From Tubiluchus corallicola (Eukaryota > Priapulida > Priapulimorpha > Priapulimorphida > Tubiluchidae): DNA of 64,000 nucleotides. Of this stretch, positions 1 through 11,027 are shown piece by piece (positions within the stretch are counted from its first letter, which is position 1; each line of letters begins with the position of its first letter). The translations under genes and the position numbers were made by a program. Location: NCBI GenBank assembly GCA_030141605.1, contig JAQGDQ010000143.1, forward strand, positions 436,001 to 500,000. Direction: 5' to 3'. The notes beneath the pieces were generated by a model. The model was not told where the DNA came from. It worked only from the letters and a program-made list of their open reading frames with translations, and searched no databases.

Positions 1-1549
1 GCATTTGATGAATGCATATTATTTTTCAAGTTTTATAGATTTGCTATGGATGCTGTCAGTGTTAGCTTGCATTTGTTTTATGGCTGTCATTTGTGGTTAA
101 TGCAATTTCAATTCAATTTCAATTGCAATTCTATTTCATATAAAAGCTACAGAACAAATGGAGAGTTACAAATACAAATGAAATAGTATTTACAGTGAAC
201 GTATGATAATGATAATTACCTAAGCTAGATGACGCTATAATTTCAATATATGGTATTACTCATGCAATACTGATTCATGTAAAATAGCATTCCGTTTTCA
301 AGGAGAAATATCTAAAGACTCAACCGGTACTTCCGATTAGGGCAATCAACTTTGGATTTTTATTGTGCATCACACACAGTTTTATTTATGTAAAAGACTT
401 GTAAAACAGCGATAAATGTAAGCAAATTAAACACACAACCAAGACATTTCAATGGAATAGTAGACTGAAAATTTTTCTAATATCATTATAAGCTAATCTT
501 AGTGAGTTAATATTATATAGCCGAAATACTTCATCTCTCCCTTCTTTCCTTGCATACAGCCACACTTGTGCTGTAAAATTCTTCAACGCCAATCTAATAT
601 AGATGCAGAAATTTAAATAAGTCCAAAGGAGATAAATCGAGCCTAAATATGATTGATTAATATGTGGCTTTTAGGTCCCCAATACGTTATTGTACCATTC
701 GTGCATATGAGAGCTACAGAAACCAGTGAGCTGTAGAAATAAAACCGGGTCTAAAAATTCTAATCCTTTAGGATGTTGTGGCTCACTGAACTTTTTGACT
801 ACATGATCAATAATAATTGTAATATCTTTTTGCTCTTTTTTATATTTTAGGCATGTTTTTAGGATTGTTTTTCATTTGTATTTAGTCGTATTTTTAATGC
901 CAATATCGTGTCATTTTACAACATTGGCTGGCGTAATTGTTAATATAATCTGCCTGTTTCATTTTTCTAAAATACTGAACTACAGGCGGTACCTCGCCAA
1001 CAAGGGCTAAAACCACCCAGACTGGTTCGGCACCAACAGATGCGGTTTGGCAGACCACATAGTATGACATTGTTTACATTAATTATATACCATAATAAAA
1101 CAAAATTACCAGAGTACATCCCCAGCTTTGCACACATACTCATATGAAGTTATTAGTTTTATTAGGCAATTACCGCAGCACAGTAAAACACTGATTTGTT
1201 ATAATTCTCATTATCTGGTTTCTATTTTTAAAATTTTATCAATGTATTAATATTCTATTAGGCCCATATCCTACACAGCCTATGAAAACAAAAGTGCTAA
1301 TATTTTGATATTATTTTGTATTAAATTTCTATTTATGCTTAGCACTTAGCAAGAGACTCCCTCGAAAACCTTCATTTTGTATGAAGTTTAGTCTTTGGTT
1401 TTGTTTTATTTTAAATCTTCACGTGTTAATGTTTATTGTCAATACTTCTGGCATTAATGAGATCCTCACCTCTTAACTCTCAAAAAAAGTTTGCATATTT
1501 GGTCGGAGTATTTTTTCGTACTTTTCTTGTCTTCTGTTCTTGTTAGCAG
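1..1549. other. non-coding, nothing assignable
   Basis: AT-rich sequence with no long open frame. A stretch at 870-985 (TTTACAACATTGGCTGG, AATATAATCTGCC) is loosely similar to 3870-3950 and may be the same old repeat. Confidence 0.5.
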
Positions 1550-2590
1550 CATTTTTATTTCATTTGCTGTATTTATGACTAACTCCATATTAGCTTACTT
1601 TTTTCTTGTTACATTCATGATTTAACTGCATTTTGTTCTTTTGCTGCATTTATGATTTAACTTCATTATCTGATTGCTGTTTTGGTTATGTTAATGATTT
1701 AACTGCATTTTTGCTTATTCGCTACACTTACAATTTGTTTCCTTTTTGTACATTTGTCCATTTGTATATTAAATTTAATTGCAGTTTTTGCTTGCTTTTT
1801 TATTAGATAAATCCATAAGCTAACTGTATTACTTGCATTTTGTGTTTATTTGTTACATTATGACTTAACTGCATTACTGAGTGCTTTTGCTCCTTTACTG
1901 CGATTAAGATTTGCTGCATAATTTTTTCCCTTGTGTTGCATTCGTGATTTAACCGCATTACTTGCTTGCTTCTTTGGTTGCATTCATAACTTAACTACAT
2001 AGTGCTCATTTGCTGCTTTTATGATTTATTGCATTAAATTTGCTTGCTTTTCTTTATTGTTACATTCATGAGTTATTGCATTTTGTTCATTTGCTGCATT
2101 CATGATTTGATTCCTTTTTACTCATTTGCTACATTTAAATTTAATAATTGTAGTTTTTGCTTCGGTTTTGTATTATCAGCTACATTTATAAATTTAACTA
2201 CAGTATTTGCTTGCTTTTTATTTATTTGCAATACTTGCGTTTTAGTAACATTGCTTGCTTGCTTGAATTTTGCTCATTCGCTATATTTAGGATTTGCTCT
2301 TTTCAAATGTTACATTTAAATTTAATTGTAGTTTTTTTTGCTTGCTTTTCATTTATTAGCTACATTTGTAAATTAACTGCATTACTTGCTTTTTGTGTAC
2401 GGCATTACTGATTGCTTTTGTTCATTTACTACATTTCAGATTTACTGCACAATTTTTCTTCACCTTCTGTGTATTTGTTGCTTTTATAAATTAACTGCGT
2501 TATCAGCTTGCTTTTTTCATTGTTATAATCATCATTTAACTGCATTGCATTTTGTTCATTTAACACACTTGATCTAACTACATATTATTT
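1550..2590. repeat. degenerate ~50-60 bp tandem array (TTTAACTGCATT family)
   Basis: About 1 kb built from recurring words: TTTGCTGCATTTATGATTTAAC, TGCATTACTTGCTTGCTTTT and close variants. Units vary in length and order, and I count roughly 15-20. Short hydrophobic open frames here (2044-2577) are by-products of the T-rich repeat. Confidence 0.75.
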
Positions 2591-2599
2591 GCTTAACCG

Positions 2600-2757
2600 T
2601 GTACTCTGCAGTCCTTTATACTATTCTTAAGTTAAATAGGGGTGGCTGACTCGATAACCTCCTGGTTCTTCGCCAGCCTATCTCTACCCACGTTACGTAA
2701 TTTGCTGTAATATAGTATTGGAGATAAATAAAACTTTTGAATTGAATTGAATTGAAT
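2600..2757 (+). mobile_element. LINE-like 3' end with (GAATT)n tail
   Basis: A somewhat GC-richer segment (GGGTGGCTGACTCG, CCTATCTCTACCCACG) leads to AGATAAATAAAACTTTTGAA and a tail of GAATT repeats ending near 2757. This is typical of a non-LTR retrotransposon or SINE 3' terminus. No coding part is present and the 5' limit is uncertain. Confidence 0.45.
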
Positions 2758-3009
2758 GCGGAGGTTTATAATCGGTCTATATAGCTTTCTGACATCCATC
2801 CACGAAACAATAGAATGATGTGTAAGAAAAACAGCACCTTTATTTGCAAATCACATGACGCAGATTTTAAAACAACGCACTGTCGTAGATTAATCTTACT
2901 GGACCGGTAAAAAAGCAGAGAAGGCCGCTTTTATACAGGCCAGATGCATAACTTGGTTTTAGCAGAAACTTACATTTAGCGTGAAAGTGATGTTAAGTAG
3001 ACTACTGTG

Positions 3010-3772
3010 TATGCTTTATAAATGTTCTCAATAAAAATAACAAAATAAAATAAAATAAATCTATAGCATTTATAAATACTGTTTATTTTTGTCATTGTTA
3101 ACAAGTAAATAAATAAGTAAGTAAAGAAAGCTATAAAGCACGTGCATTTATTGTAAATGTTCCGATCGCTTTTCTCACCCTTGCAAATTTAATATCACCA
3201 CAAAACGAAAACTCCAGGCGAGAGAAACGGTTATAAATATTTATTTAACAAGTATTAATTTCATGGCAACTGGTAACGCATCTATTATTTAACTGGTTGC
3301 TATTATGCACAAGCGATCAGTACAGCACTAATGACAAAATTTTGTATTGTGCGACACGTTTTATGGCTATCCCTTTTAATCGTTTGTATAACTGCATTAC
3401 TGCAACTATAATGCAAACATAAATGCCCAAACAATCAAGTTTAATAAATTCTGGCACGCAGGTCTTTACTATTATTCCGTAGGAAAGCTTGTGGTGTAGA
3501 AAGATAAGCTTCTGCTGGTTAACATTAAAAGCAATACATGAGAAAACGGTTGGTTGGTTAGTTGATTCATTGGCTGGTTGATTGATTGGTTGGTTGGTTG
3601 GTTGGTTGGTTGGTTGGGTGGTTGGCTGGCTGACTGGCTGGCTGGCTGGTTGATTGGTTGGTTGGTTGGTCGGTCGGTCGGTCGTTCGGTCGGTCGGTCG
3701 GTCGGTTGGTTGGTTGGTTTGGTCGGTTGGCCGGTCGGTCGGTTGGTTGGTTGGTTGGTTGGTTGATTGATT
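3010..3772. repeat. local duplication, copy A, ending in a GGTT/GGTC array
   Basis: Shares with 3955-4553 an ordered set of words: TTTATAAATGTTCT, AAAATAAAATAAATC, GTAAGTAAG, CCCTTGCAAATTTAATATCA, CAAAACGAAAA, GAGAGAAACGGTT, AAATATTTATTTAACA, then a GGTT microsatellite. The GGTT/GGTC/GGCT part spans 3549-3768. Spurious Trp-Leu-Val-Gly frames arise from it. Confidence 0.85.
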
Positions 3773-3954
3773 TTTATGTGATTGATTGTTTCGATGTTTT
3801 ATAGATTTTTTTATTTTATCGTATTTTCAATGTCAAAATCAGGAATTTTATTCAATATGAACTTGTGTTTAATCGTAATTGTCGTTTCACAACATAGATG
3901 CTATACCAATCAAAGCTAATATAGCCTGCCAGTCTCACCGTTTATAAAAATACA

Positions 3955-4553
3955 TTATATTTTATAAATGTTCTTAATTAAAATAATAAAATAAAATAAA
4001 TCGTTGACCCTCAACTTTTATAAATATTGTTAATTTTTACTAATGTAATAAAAAATACATAGGTAAGTAAGTAAGCAAGTAAGTAATTAAGTAAATAAAT
4101 AATCGCTGAAAGTTAGAAAGCACCAATTCTTGTAAATTTTCCGTTTACTTTTGTTACCCTTGCAAATTTAATATCACCACAAAACGAAAAAAGTCCAAGG
4201 GAGAGAAACGGTTGTAAATATTTATTTAACAGTAATTAATTTCATGGCAGATTGTAAAGCGTCTATTATTTAGCTGCGTTAGACCATTACTCTCTACTAT
4301 TGTTCTGTAGGTGTACAAAGATAAACTTCTGCTGATTAACCTACCAGCAACACACAAAAAATGCGTAGATGGTTGGTTTGGTTGACTGGGTGAATGGGTG
4401 TATGGTCGGCAGTCAGTTTTCTGGCTGGTTGCTTGACAGGTTGGCAGGTTGATGGTTTGGTGGTTGGTTGGTTGGTTGGTTGGTTGGTTGGTTGGCTGGT
4501 CGGTCGGTCGATCGGTTGGTTGGTTGGTCGGTCGGTCGGTCGGTCGGTAGAGT
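3955..4553. repeat. local duplication, copy B, shorter
   Basis: Diverged second copy, ~940 bases downstream of copy A and in the same orientation. It lacks ~180 bases between the ATTTCATGGCA block and the CTTCTGCTG block present in copy A. It also ends in a GGTT/GGTC microsatellite (4369-4553). Confidence 0.85.
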
Positions 4554-5004
4554 AGCAGGAATGCTAGTTTTGTTGTGTAATTGTTGAGTTTAGTTGATTG
4601 GATTGATAGTTGGATTGGTGGATGGAGTTGCAGCAATTAAACTGTTACCCCATGGTTTACTGGTTTGCTAATTCATAAGGCATTTTACCCACCTACAATC
4701 AACCGGTAAGTCATCAGTCTGTTATTTATAATTGAGCTCCTCTAATGCTTATAGCAATTAATTTCACAATTCCAATTTATAATTGTTTCTGCAATAACGA
4801 AATGCCGCAAATGACGTGTTTTTCATAAACGTTAAACGTCAAACGTTAAAACTTTCAATATCACCGTCTTCTCCCAAACATTATTGAGTTTTAAACAAAA
4901 ATGTACAGTCTAATGTGTCTTTCTCTTTTCTCCCTTGTTTAAGATCATTAGGACATTTTTGCAGTAAAAAAATTATAATTGTTGTCATAAATAAAGTTTG
5001 GTAT

Positions 5005-5340
5005 TACTGCACATGCGCGTAGGTCGCCGCCTGGATTGTGTACTGCGCATGCGCAGATGTTACCTCATAATTAAAACAAACGTTGGTGAAAACTTGTTAC
5101 CCCCCCCCCCTCCCCCCTGCACAGACTGGCGATCTTCCATCTGATAAATGCCAATCAAATCGCAGGTGTACTGCGCATATCTTCCGCGCAGATGTGACTT
5201 CGCGCGGCCACGCTGAAATTGCGTCACGGGAAATTGGCACTCGAGATGCGAATACGGTTGATTTAACCTCAATGTGAATTTAGTGTGAATTAGCTTCATG
5301 TTGTGCCAACGTTCGCCCTGTGAAGCCAGCAACAAACCGA
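5005..5340. promoter_or_regulatory. CpG-rich patch with NRF1-type site, possible promoter
   Basis: The local composition turns CpG-rich against an AT-rich background. CTGCGCATGCGCAG at 5043-5056 is a perfect palindromic match to the NRF1 consensus (YGCGCAYGCGCR). Related words are ACATGCGCG (5011-5019), CTGCGCAT (5171-5178), CCGCGCAGA and CGCGCGGCC (5184-5211), and TGCGTCACGG (5220-5229). A run of 10 C and a second C run lie at 5100-5118. No first exon could be identified on either side, so the role is inferred. Confidence 0.35.
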
Positions 5341-5621
5341 TGCTAATATTGTCATAAAATTTATCAAGTGAAGAAAATCTGTAAAAGGGATGCTCTGAGT
5401 AAGTACAATTATAAATTATAAAAAGTCTAAAATTGTTAAGTCAAACATACATCGTTAATTAGTTCGTCTTGTGAGTAGGTTTTGTGGTTATTTTATTTCC
5501 ACAAAAAAGCTTTGAAAACAAAAAATGTATTGTATTTACAAATGCTATTTACGTAAATATGAATGGATGGATGGACGAATATGGGCTATATATAACTGCT
5601 CGATCATCAAAGAAAAGACAC

Positions 5622-5696
5622 TAAATTAGATATTTCTAGATTAGATTACATTAGATTAGATTAGATATATATATAGGCCGACTATATAAATATATA

Positions 5697-5736
<40 letters not shown>
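5622..5736. repeat. TTAGA-type repeat followed by (AT)n
   Basis: TAGATTAGATTACATTAGAT repeats lead into AT dinucleotides, then (TG)n at ~5730-5738. Confidence 0.85.
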
Positions 5737-5737
<1 letters not shown>

Positions 5738-6640
5738 ATATTTCTCTGTCGCACAAAATATTGACGCATCCTATTTCTGGTACAACTGTTTCACATCTCG
5801 TTGGTCTTTTTTCTGCATACTGTTTGCATTTGGTTGTAGAAAGTAGTTTTTGACTAACAAAGCACAGACGGTACTACATCCTGTTTGGATGTATTATCCA
5901 ATATTATCCAATTTATTATTAATGAATTTTGTATAGTACTGTTTTATAAAAATATAATAATATTATTTTTGATGTAGCAAAATCAGTAATTCAAATATTG
6001 TCAAAAGCAAATCTCTAAAAATCTTAGCTTAGATAATATTTATTATTATTTTAACTATATACAGAATACAATCACAGCTACCTATGCTTAAAAATTTTAA
6101 TTTGTGACCTTAGAAGATTGACTGATAAATTGACTTAGAAAATTGACTGATAAATTTAGATGGATCATGGATGATAGACAGTATGAAAACATTAAGTTTA
6201 TACTAAGTAATGTATACTTGTGCTGGTAATTAATATAATCAAGAAAATTCTCAATAAAAAGTTTACTAATAAATAGTCTCTAGAACGAAATGCTTGTAGC
6301 AAACGAAGGAATTTTTGTCGGGTTTTCTCTTGCCTTGTTTGATCGTATGCCGGCACTTATTTGAAAGTTCAGGATTTTTGGGCATGAATGTCAATTGGCA
6401 TTAGAACAAAATTTGAACACAACATGTAGTCAGAGGCATACTAAATAGTATTGTGTTAATGGAAGAAAAGGCTTCGCGACAGCATAAACAACTTTATCCA
6501 GTCAGGGTTTCTTACGTTCTGTGTTGACTTTCACAGCTTACACCACGCCATGAAATTTAGACAAGGATCTGAACGAAATATGCATCACCTAGCAGCAGTT
6601 TCAGCACAGGGCCTCGTTGCATTTTCACCATGAATGAACA

Positions 6641-6850
6641 TCACATTGTAGTATCAGTGTGAATAAGTCGTAACTCAAGTAGCCCTAAATTTAAGCAAGT
6701 CAGCCTATCAGTGTATGATATTTTACCTAATGTTACACACTGAAAAGACGCCATAAAACATCGTTGTACATTTTCGACAAGGTCCAAATCTTTCAACAGA
6801 TAAGGATTCCAAGTGAGCGTACAGTTTTCAATAATACCAGTTTTAACAGT
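6641..6850 (-). pseudogene. LINE reverse transcriptase C-terminal fragment
   Basis: The minus-strand frame encodes WNPYLLKDLDLVENVQRCF followed by SYTDRL and LNLGLLELR. This is the conserved region downstream of the YADD box in CR1/L2/Jockey-type LINE polymerases (pattern W.P...KDI..IE.VQRRFT, then Y..RL..L.L..LE.RR). Upstream and downstream sequence degrades into stop codons, so it is a short relic. It is not the same family as the 13.75 kb LINE. The plus-strand open frame at 6925-7317 overlaps only the edge of this and has no recognisable content. Confidence 0.65.
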
Positions 6851-8130
6851 AATTAGCAGACATAGTAAAACAACGAAACAACGTAACGACACGATTAGCT
6901 TTTTTTCAGCTGTTCTAAACATGAGTGATTTTTGTTTTAGTTTTGAGTAATCCAAGGTCGCTGACTTCGAAGGGCGTTCTTTCGAAGGGAATACGGTTCC
7001 TACCATTGTATAATCAAAACATGGCGGTTGATTTTGAGCCTAATTCATGGGGCGTAGTAAATTTTAGACACTTCTGCCGAAAATCCAGGCTTGAACTGGT
7101 TTACTTCTTCCGGTCTTGTGTTATTTTAATGCTGAATCTCGGTACTGGTTTCAAAATATGGTTTACGCAGCTTGGAAAAAGCTTAGGGCATGCTGGAGTA
7201 ATGCGTGATGTAACTCCAAATGGTTTGCGAATTCGTGATAGTATAAAAATTTATTTGCATTTCATTAAGTACATAAAATACATGGGTACAAAAACACAAT
7301 TAAAGTTACATGAATAATTATTACATAATATTAAATAACCCTGGACGATATTATATGAAATGTAAGGGAAAATGAAGCATTTATAGAATCCTTCCCCTTT
7401 CCTTATAATATATTTCATCTAGTTATAAATGGTGATGCACATATTAGAAGATATTTTAAATATATTGTACATAATCTTAATATATGTGCGTACATTAAAA
7501 ATAAAAATGTTTTTGTGAATTATACATCAAGTATATATAGTAATAAATGTTTTTTGTGCATTCAGTGTAATTTTTAGCTTTTACGTGATAAGTGGAAAAG
7601 TTGTGACATAAAGTGACCCAGAGACAAGTCAAGTCATAGTGCAATAATTACACGCTAGTATGTATGTACTACTAAAAAATTGTAATCATAACAACAGCAC
7701 TAAAAGAAAACAGTTACTGTCATTATCGTGATTTTATTGCCGCCGATTTTCATACCCAGCGTTTCGTAACTAAATTAATATACATAATGCAGTTATACAT
7801 TATAATTAAGATGTATGCAGTACTTGTAAAGTTCACGAATTAGGCGTAGAATGGCAATCCAGATATTTCTTAGTTATAGTACAGCATTTATTTATTTCAC
7901 GTATTTAAATTTTTATATCTCTGTAACTTACCGGCCTGCAAATAGAGGCCCCGTTTGTATACACTCATTTGTATATATATATATATTTATGAAATAAATT
8001 TTATCGTCATCATCAGTTACTAATGTAATGCACTTAAAGAACAAAAACGACAGCCAGTACAACAACAACCATGACAACAACGACAGTGAAAGCAGCAATA
8101 ACTGCTTGAACAAAATTGACAGTGGTAGTA

Positions 8131-8200
8131 GCTACAACAACAACGACGACGACGACGACGACGACAACAGTAATAACAGCAGCAATAGGCCGCAGTGGAG
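8131..8200. repeat. (AAC)n(GAC)n trinucleotide repeat
   Basis: CAACAACAACGACGACGACG-type run. It produces Asn/Asp- and Val-rich spurious frames on both strands. Confidence 0.85.
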
Positions 8201-8380
8201 CCCGATTTCTCACTTTTTCAATACGGCCCTTAAATCTATCGTTAAATGGATCTGTCCTATACATCACGCGTTCAGAGTAGCGAGTTTTCTCGTTACAATG
8301 TGTATTCTAAATTTTTAGGAAAAAAATGAATCATGGCAACGACAGTCGCTTCCCAATAATAATAACGGAAATAATTTTAC

Positions 8381-8639
8381 AGCAAGTAGGACGTGCCGGA
8401 TCGAAGCCATCAGTGCGTTCCAGTTATCTAGAATTTTGCATGCAAGATTCAACAATGGAAGTGCATATGCAAAACAATTGACAAATATTACAGATGTAAA
8501 CCAACTACTGGGCATGCTTATTAGCTGGTGTGTAAGTAAACCTGAAACTGTTTGCAAGGGCGATGCAATTTCATTGGCATTCAATTTAAGTCTTGCAGAA
8601 AAGGCTCTCCGCCTAATCAAGCAAAGCAAGCAGATAAGG
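8381..8639 (+). CDS. candidate internal exon, unknown protein
   Basis: An open frame is bounded by a plausible 3' splice site (ATTTTACAG ending at 8380) and a plausible 5' splice site (ATAAG then GTCACT near 8639). The frame encodes ~86 residues of balanced composition, including RIEAISAFQLSRILHARF and NLSLAEKALRLIKQSKQ, predicted mostly helical, unlike the low-complexity frames around it. The same frame stays open to 8709-8711. I recognise no family. No matching neighbouring exons were found, so this is a suggestion only; a decayed transposon gene is another possibility. Confidence 0.25.
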
Positions 8640-8884
8640 TCACTTTCAGAGCCTATTAGTGAATTTCGAACAGCGCACAAACATTGTTCATTCCGAACGT
8701 GTGTTGAATAGTTAATGGCATGTATGTCTTTCAGCGTCTGTTTTGAATACTGAATTTTTGAGAAGTTTTGGAAATGTGAGTGGCTTGCCAGATTACTTTT
8801 CGAGATAAGACATCTTTACAAAATTTTAAGTGTTAAAATTTTAAAAATGTGCGAAAGTCATGAAGTCCGTCGAAACACTAGAAG

Positions 8885-9040
8885 CGAATGTAGGTAAAAG
8901 TGGCACAGGTACAAATGGCACAGGAAAAATGGCACGGCAAAATGGCAGAGGGAAAAATGGCACAGGAAAAATGGCACAAATGGAAAAGTTCGTAAAAATA
9001 GTACAGGTAAAAACGGCACAGGAAAAATGGCACTAGGAAC
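8885..9040 (+). repeat. GGCAC-unit array, locus 1
   Basis: Tandem 13-14 base units alternating GGCACAGGAAAAAT and GGCACAGGTAAAAA, interrupted by the block GGCACAAATGGAAAAGTTCG. The same ordered blocks recur at 24.15-24.37 kb (mostly inverted) and as a short end piece at 30.06 kb. Confidence 0.8.
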
Positions 9041-10353
9041 TTACGTTGCTCAAAATTCTGAAATATGACTTCTTTTAAAAAACACTCAAACTTCAAGTTT
9101 CTAGAAACGCTATAGCTGACAACAGCAATGTATTGGAAGCAATGAAAATGCACTTTTTTAAATTTTTTAAAGACATTATAGTAAAAAACGGTCTTATTTA
9201 ACATAGATGTAGTTATGGTAATGGTCATTTAATGATCTGGAATACCTTTCAGCATAATTACGTATCACGTGAGCAAACTATTACTCCATGCAAATAAGAA
9301 AGAATTCATGTAAGATGCTGCTTTACTTTGAACTTTTGTTCGCTTTTCGCTGAATAGTCGTCCGATTCCTTATAAATCGAAATAAATTCATATGTATAAT
9401 CATAAATATTTAAGAAGCACATTTACTGCAAGACGACATTCAACCTAATCGTTTGTACATGTGGGTATTCTATGGAGCAACTTGGCCAATGAATCCAGCC
9501 ATGAAACCAACCAATGAAATACTAATGAATCCAGCCTTGTCCCCTTACACATCGTGGCTTCCAGCGTAACCTAAGCTTCTTTGCACATGTATGAGGTCCG
9601 CGATTACTACCTAAAGCCAAAGCTTTCCAAGTAAGATGATTCTAGCTCGCACAAGGAAATAAAGCCGATTTTCATAATATCTTTGATAAACTATACGTTG
9701 TGCGTGCTTGTTTGTGTAATCGGCCATTAGCACAGTTTGTATGATTTTCAGATATTGGAATGGCCTACTATAGCCTGAGCATGCGCAAAGATTGTCATCT
9801 ATTAAGGTCGCGAACTGTTGGTGAGTGGTCCCCTGTCAAAATATTATAGTTCGATTTTACTAAAACGAAATGCAATTCCTAAGTAAGCAAACATGGTGAA
9901 TTCAAAGAAGTCAACATTATGTACTTCGAACCTTGAGTTAGGGGCCATTGGTGAAAAGCCACAAATTCCGACTTCACTGAAGGTCTTAATGTCAAGCACA
10001 ACAGTATGTACGTACATGATGTTAACTATTTTGAAAAACGTGCTTTTTTGAAAAACAAAAGCTGTCATATAAAGCATCTCCTATTACCACAGTTTTTGAT
10101 ACTCAAATAGGTCCTCTAGTTAGTTTTGGATTTGTGCCGTTATATAAAATAATTTAGACGTTAAGATTATAATACCTTACATTACAACAGTAGTTTACTC
10201 ACAAAATATCTTCTAAATTTGTCATTAAATTGTATGCCATTTCAACAGTTTTTTCGTTTGAGGTCGAAACTGCTCTCCATTTTTCTCAAATAAATCATCT
10301 ATACGAGTGCTAGTTGAAATGCGATTAAACCCGAGTCCAAATCAGTTTATCAG

Positions 10354-10968
10354 ACAGCAGTGACGCGCTTCCGTTATCATCGCCTAAATGCCTTTTTCAA
10401 AATAGTCAGTAACTTAGCCCCACACTATTTAAGAGTAATTCTCCCGCCCAAATTAAACGAGGTTACCCCCTTTATGTACTAGTGGCAGTAAATGCAGACA
10501 TTTTAATTAATTTCCATTACGAAAGCTGTAAAAATCCGTTTTCATTTCGACAATTAATTTCGGCAACTTATCGCAGAACATTCGTGAAATTACACTCGTT
10601 TCACTTCAAAGAAGAGCACAAAACTCCTTTAAGTTTTTTGATACGTAAGAAGCATTTTTCATTTGATAAATCTCCAATTTCTTTGCATCATGCGCGCATG
10701 AGAGTCGGATTTTCTCAGCTAAACTATTACCTATTCTCTAAAAGTCATTCAGGATTACCGAATTATAAGTACGGACTTCGGTTTGAGTCTGCTGAACACC
10801 TTTTGTTGTACTGTCCGTTGTATCAACAAGCTAGGATTGTTACGTTTGATAAATTAAATGAAATATTGCCGCCTGAAAACCTTAAAATAGCTACACTGGG
10901 AAGTAATGCTCTGTTGAAGTTGCTTTGTTTGGAAACGACTACTTTAATTATGTTGTTAATTGTAAACT
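10354..10968 (+). pseudogene. LINE polymerase C-terminal domain fragment, frame-broken
   Basis: An early part reads RYHRLNAFFKIVSNLAPHYL before a stop. A later open frame (about 10600-10968) contains ARMRVGFSQLNYYLF and FESAEHLLLYCPLYQQAR. This matches the C-terminal zinc-knuckle-like tail of many LINE polymerases (R.R.G.S.L...F followed by ES.EH.LL.C). The expected first pair of cysteines of that knuckle is missing. The open frame shown in isolation would start at GTG (10482), which is not meaningful in a eukaryote. Decayed element; clade not determined. Confidence 0.6.
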
Positions 10969-11027
10969 ACTCCAATGTGAACATGACTATTTTTCCAGAA
11001 GTTTTCAGAAGTTTCCATCTCAAATGA

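Noticed and set aside
3578-3766. Trp-Leu-Val-Gly repeat frame
   Set aside because: Read-through of the GGTT/GGTC microsatellite.
5060-5335. 91-codon minus-strand frame over the CpG patch
   Set aside because: Includes a poly-Gly run from the C tract and has no family signal; likely a by-product of composition.
7330-7430. Foldback around GATATTATATGAAAT and AATATATTTCATC
   Set aside because: Arms align over too few bases once AT-richness is considered.
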